Position numbers and translations under genes: made by a program
Shown: piece after piece, positions 14,319 to 14,992 of the stretch
How the letters are laid out: every line of letters starts with the position of its first letter
Position numbering within the stretch: position 1 is the first letter of the stretch
Notes under the pieces: generated by a model
The model's database searches: none
What the model was told of the DNA's origin: nothing
What the model saw: only the letters and a program-made list of their open reading frames with translations
Assembly (NCBI GenBank): GCA_947173915.1
Contig: CAMWGZ010000013.1
Span: 1-14,992 of the forward strand
From: an uncultured Alistipes sp.
GTDB lineage: Bacteria > Bacteroidota > Bacteroidia > Bacteroidales > Rikenellaceae
Direction: 5' to 3'
Length of the DNA: 14,992 nt

Positions 14319-14848
14319 ACGCCTGCAATCTCTCCACCCTGCACTTCCGCCCAGCCTTGCCGGAGGATCTGAACCGCATCGAGACCATCATCCGCGACGC
14401 ACGCGAACGGATGCGCCTGCGGGGAAGCCGGCAGTGGCAGAACGGCTACCCGGCGGCCGAGGATATCGGGCGGGACATCGCCCGGGAGCAGGGCTACGTG
14501 CTCTGCACGCCCGAGGGGCAGATCGTCGCCTACGGGGCCGTCGCCTTCGACGGCGAGGCAGCCTATGCCGACATCCGGGGCGGCTGGCTCGACGAGGAGC
14601 CTTACGCCGTGCTGCACCGCCTGGCCGTTGCCGGCGAAGCGCTCCGGCAGGGTGTCGCCGCCGAATTTCTCCGCCGCAGCATCGGGCTGACCCGCGAGCG
14701 GGGCCTCCGCTCCTTCCGTGCCGACACCAACTTCGACAATGCGGCGATGCTCCGCCTCTTCGCCACCCTGGGATTCGTCCGCTGCGGCGAAATACGCTAC
14801 GCCGACGGTCCCCGCCTCGCCTTCCAGCTGCGGATCGTCACTGAATAG
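14315..14848 (+). CDS. GNAT-family N-acetyltransferase
   Basis: This 177-residue protein has the GNAT fold pattern. An N-terminal strand and helix cover F-R-P-A-L-P-E-D-L-N-R-I (11-22), and a W-Q-N-G-Y-P motif lies at 41-46, typical of Bacteroidota and Firmicutes members of this type. The acetyl-CoA loop is at about 101-121 (H-R-L-A-V, then R-Q-G-V-A-A-E-F-L), and the C-terminal D-T-N-F-D-N-A-A-M-L-R-L-F-x-x-L-G-F (137-154) is characteristic. It transfers an acetyl group from acetyl-CoA to an unknown amine. Its ATG (14315) overlaps the TGA of the channel gene (14316-14318), so it is probably translated by coupling from the same message. The frame stays open far upstream inside the channel gene, but no start there is sensible. 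Confidence 0.9.
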   Translation: MNACNLSTLHFRPALPEDLNRIETIIRDARERMRLRGSRQWQNGYPAAEDIGRDIAREQGYVLCTPEGQIVAYGAVAFDGEAAYADIRGGWLDEEPYAVLHRLAVAGEALRQGVAAEFLRRSIGLTRERGLRSFRADTNFDNAAMLRLFATLGFVRCGEIRYADGPRLAFQLRIVTE

Positions 14849-14992
14849 CAGACACCTGCTCCCGACTGCTCCCGACCTTCCGATCGCTGGGTGCCTTTCC
14901 GCGCCACACGTTCCCGACAGCCTGCGTCTTTGCACCCGGTATCGGCATCCCGACACGCCAGCCCCCCGCCCGACGAAGGCGGCCGCCCGCCT
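14849..14992. other. Right-end intergenic sequence
   Basis: No gene, promoter or terminator is evident. It contains a tandem 10-base duplication (ctgctcccga at 14856-14865 and 14866-14875) and a GC palindrome at the extreme end (about 14979-14988). Confidence 0.5.

Overview
The window looks like chromosomal DNA from a GC-rich gut-type Bacteroidota, most likely Bacteroidales and perhaps Alistipes-like. The evidence is: TAnnTTTG / TTTG promoter pairs about 20 bases apart; a lipoprotein with acidic residues just after the lipobox cysteine; and a TonB receptor carrying an N-terminal carboxypeptidase-regulatory-like domain. The genus is a guess from style, not from a marker gene.

Left two thirds (1-9800, minus strand): one operon reading right to left. 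A Bacteroidota-type promoter (9765-9795) drives a textbook cobalamin riboswitch (9601-9755). A leader hairpin then ends five bases before the first start codon. The genes follow in order: a TonB-dependent outer-membrane receptor, a DUF4374-like surface lipoprotein, an exported CbiK-type class II chelatase, a 1297-residue CobN-like class I chelatase subunit with a hydrophobic segment at each end, a small polytopic membrane protein, and a MotA/TolQ/ExbB-family proton-channel protein cut by the window edge. The last four are packed with a 1-base gap or ATGA overlaps. Every product appears to belong to the cell envelope. The gene set resembles the hmuR-S-T-U-V haem-iron operons of Bacteroidota, but the riboswitch ties it to corrinoid status. 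I infer an envelope machine that captures a tetrapyrrole or cobalt chelate, inserts or removes metal outside the cytoplasm, and may be powered by proton motive force.

Right third (9800-14992): mostly plus-strand, visibly more GC-rich genes of housekeeping type. They are an RluA-family pseudouridine synthase with a large N-terminal extension (divergent from the operon), a flavin reductase-like split-barrel protein, an ArsC/Spx-family thioredoxin-fold protein (minus strand), a YbdG-like mechanosensitive channel, and a GNAT acetyltransferase coupled to it by an ATGA overlap. Clear promoters precede three of these genes and set the start codons of two. No tRNA, rRNA, CRISPR array or insertion sequence was seen.
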